This document shows positions 42,904-44,311 of a stretch of 44,311 nucleotides of DNA, piece after piece (within the stretch, counting starts at the first letter, position 1; the number at the start of each line of letters is the position of its first letter). The notes under the pieces were generated by a model. That model had not been told where the DNA came from. It saw nothing but the letters and a program-made list of their open reading frames with translations, and did not search any database. Location: assembly GCA_903825565.1 (NCBI GenBank), contig CAIKBD010000209.1, positions 1 through 44,311 on the forward strand, in the 5' to 3' direction. The position numbers and the translations under genes are program-made. The stretch comes from an uncultured Anaerolineales bacterium (lineage in GTDB: Bacteria > Chloroflexota > Anaerolineae > UBA4142).

Positions 42904-44048
42904 CGCAAATTTTTCCGCGCGGCAAGAACCTGGGACAAGGTCTCCGTCACCAAATCCACCTGGCTCTCGCCGAGATTGCTGTGAAACGGCAACGCTATCG
43001 TCGTCGCGCCTACCGCTTCGGTGATCGGAAAATCGCCTTCGCGGAAACCGAACTGTTCGCGGTAAAACGGTTGCAGGTGAATCGGCGAAAAGTAGGGCCG
43101 CGCCGGAATCCCGTGCGCGCCCAAATCGGCGATCACCGCATCGCGATCAATCTCCGGCGCAAGCCGAATCACATAGACGAACCAACTGATGCGCGTCGTC
43201 GCCGGCGCGACGTACGGAATTTGCACGCCTGGCATCTTGCCCAGCCGCTGATTGTACAGCTGCGCGACCGCATCGCGCTTGGCGAGGAGTTCTTGAATCC
43301 GGCGCACTTGCGCGAGACCCAGCGCCGCGCTCAACTCGTCCATCCGATAATTGTATCCCAGCCGAATGTGGCGCAACCATGTGCCGTCCTCGTCGCGGCC
43401 CTGGTTCCGCAAACTGCGAAACAGTTTCGCGTACTCGGCGCTGTCCGTGACAATCATCCCGCCCTCGCCGGTCGTCATTTGCTTGTTCGGATAAAACGCA
43501 AAGACCGCCGCGTTGCCAAACGTGCCCGCCGCGCGCCCCTTGTATTCCGCGCCGACCGCTTCGCACGCGTCCTCGATCAACGCCAGATCGTAGCGCCGCG
43601 CCAATTCCACCAATGCGTCCATCTCCGCCGGTTGCCCAAACACGTGCACCGGCAAAATCGCCTTGACGCGTTTGCCCAGCGCGCGGCGTTCCTTGATCTT
43701 GGCTTCGACCAAATTAGGATCGATGTTCATCGTCTTGGGATCAATGTCCGCAAAAATCGGCGTCGCATTTTGGTACAGCATAATGTTCGCCGAGGCGACA
43801 AAACTGAACGGCGTCGTGATCACCTCGTCGCCCGCGCCCACGCCCGCGGCAATCACGCCCAGATGCAAGCCCGCCGTCCCGCTCGACACGCCCACCGCGT
43901 ACCGCGCGCCGACGAACTGCGCCCATTCTTTTTCAAACTCTTCGATCACGGGTCCGATGCTGAGAAACGGCGTTTGCAAAACGCGATTCACCGCGTCAAT
44001 TTCCGCGCGCGTAATATCCGGGGAGGACATGGGAACCTGGGTTGCCAT
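42900..44048 (-). CDS. DegT/DnrJ/EryC1/StrS PLP aminotransferase (PglE-like)
   Basis: 382 residues. K189 in FYPNKQMTTGEGG binds PLP; SSGTAGLHLGVIAAG is the phosphate-binding loop; LIEDACEAVGAEYKG holds the Asp that pairs with the pyridine N; YNYRMDELSAALGLAQV follows. It would aminate C4 of the 4-keto sugar made by the neighbouring dehydratase. ATG 44048 has AAAGGA six nt upstream and starts 2 nt after the acetyltransferase stop. Confidence 0.92.
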   Translation of the reverse strand: MATQVPMSSPDITRAEIDAVNRVLQTPFLSIGPVIEEFEKEWAQFVGARYAVGVSSGTAGLHLGVIAAGVGAGDEVITTPFSFVASANIMLYQNATPIFADIDPKTMNIDPNLVEAKIKERRALGKRVKAILPVHVFGQPAEMDALVELARRYDLALIEDACEAVGAEYKGRAAGTFGNAAVFAFYPNKQMTTGEGGMIVTDSAEYAKLFRSLRNQGRDEDGTWLRHIRLGYNYRMDELSAALGLAQVRRIQELLAKRDAVAQLYNQRLGKMPGVQIPYVAPATTRISWFVYVIRLAPEIDRDAVIADLGAHGIPARPYFSPIHLQPFYREQFGFREGDFPITEAVGATTIALPFHSNLGESQVDLVTETLSQVLAARKNLR

Positions 44049-44050
44049 AC

Positions 44051-44311
44051 TCAATCCTTTCGCTTCAAAATTCGTGCGGGCACACCGACCACCGTCGCGT
44101 GATCGGGGACATTTCGGACGACGACACTGCCCGCGCCAATCGTCGCCCACTTGCCGATCAGAATTTGCGGGATCACTGCCGCGCCGATCCCAATCAACGC
44201 GCCTTCACCCACGCGGACGCCGCCCGCCAAATGCACACCGGGCGCAATGTGCGCGTGCGCGCCGATCTGACAATGATGATCCACGGTGCAAGCCGTGTTC
44301 AGGATCACGCC
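44051..44311 (-). CDS. Sugar O/N-acetyltransferase, PglD/NeuD-like, C-terminal part (cut by window edge)
   Basis: 86 residues are visible and the frame runs off the right end, so the N-terminal part is missing. Hexapeptide repeats of a left-handed beta-helix are clear (HIAPGVHLAGGVRVGEGALIG, then KWATIGAGSVVVRNVPDHATVVG). TACTVDHHCQIGAHAHIAPG matches the PglD/NeuD family and carries the catalytic His region. With the aminotransferase and dehydratase it would complete UDP-N,N'-diacetylbacillosamine or a close relative. The 5' end, promoter and any upstream genes lie outside the window. Confidence 0.85.
   Translation of the reverse strand, partial: GVILNTACTVDHHCQIGAHAHIAPGVHLAGGVRVGEGALIGIGAAVIPQILIGKWATIGAGSVVVRNVPDHATVVGVPARILKRKD

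Noticed and set aside
42663-44102. A 479-codon plus-strand frame opposite the aminotransferase and part of the dehydratase
   Set aside because: Spans two real genes on the other strand and has a compositionally biased Arg/His product.

Overview
The window looks like a piece of a Chloroflexota genome, probably Anaerolineae-related; this is inferred from content, not from a marker gene. The hints are moderately high GC with strongly overlapping operons, a secreted protein with a long Thr/Pro/Ala linker typical of that phylum, and a three-gene module of a DUF4388 (PATAN) protein, an MglA-like small GTPase and a V4R-domain protein. No rRNA, tRNA, CRISPR array or insertion sequence was seen. Almost everything else makes, assembles or exports cell-surface glycans.

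Left part, plus strand (1-6416): the C-terminal end of a 6-phosphofructokinase closed by a clear terminator; then a GT-C membrane glycosyltransferase, a GT2 glycosyltransferase and a COG0392-type membrane protein; then, behind a strong sigma-70 promoter, the DUF4388 / GTPase / V4R module. A bidirectional terminator at 6386-6416 separates this from the convergent minus-strand genes.

Middle part, minus strand (27653 down to 6455): one probable transcription unit of 18 genes with gaps of 12 nt or less, starting from a near-consensus promoter at 27653-27626. In transcription order: ABC exporter (wzm, wzt); CDP-glucose pathway (rfbF, rfbG, rfbH); an NAD-dependent SDR; an FkbM methyltransferase; a ThDP-dependent acetolactate-synthase-like enzyme; six glycosyltransferases interleaved with one methyltransferase (three GT2, two GT4, and a GT2 with a long unknown N-terminal extension); a further GT2; an initiating polyprenyl-phosphate sugar phosphotransferase; and a GT-C enzyme with a C-terminal carbohydrate-binding-like domain. 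RfbF-RfbG-RfbH plus a ThDP enzyme plus an SDR is the logic of CDP-yersiniose-type biosynthesis, in which a two-carbon branch is added to a 3,6-dideoxyhexose.

Between the two glycan units (27683-29654) is one secreted Thr-rich, four-repeat protein with its own promoter and terminator.

Right part, minus strand (44311 down to 29736): a UDP-bacillosamine-like trio (PglD-like acetyltransferase, cut by the window edge; DegT aminotransferase; PglF/WbpM-like dehydratase), a methyltransferase, a dolichyl-phosphate-glucose-synthase-like GT2, a GalE-like epimerase, then an SDR, a Gfo/Idh oxidoreductase, the complete GDP-D-glycero-alpha-D-manno-heptose pathway (hddA, hddC, gmhA, gmhB), a GDP-fucose-synthase-like SDR and a transaldolase. 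This unit is interrupted by a segment at about 36183-38386 that carries a GT-C membrane protein. The SDR gene's 5' end is present on both sides of that segment: intact at 35993-36182 and as a decayed pseudogene at 38387-38542, the latter still overlapping the upstream epimerase by TGATG. This records a cassette insertion or recombination event.

Taken together, the region encodes at least three unusual nucleotide sugars (CDP-branched dideoxyhexose, GDP-heptose, UDP-diacetylbacillosamine-like) for an ABC-exported polysaccharide or S-layer glycan. If the host is a monoderm Chloroflexota, the heptose cannot be for lipopolysaccharide core and the product is more likely an S-layer or wall-linked glycan.
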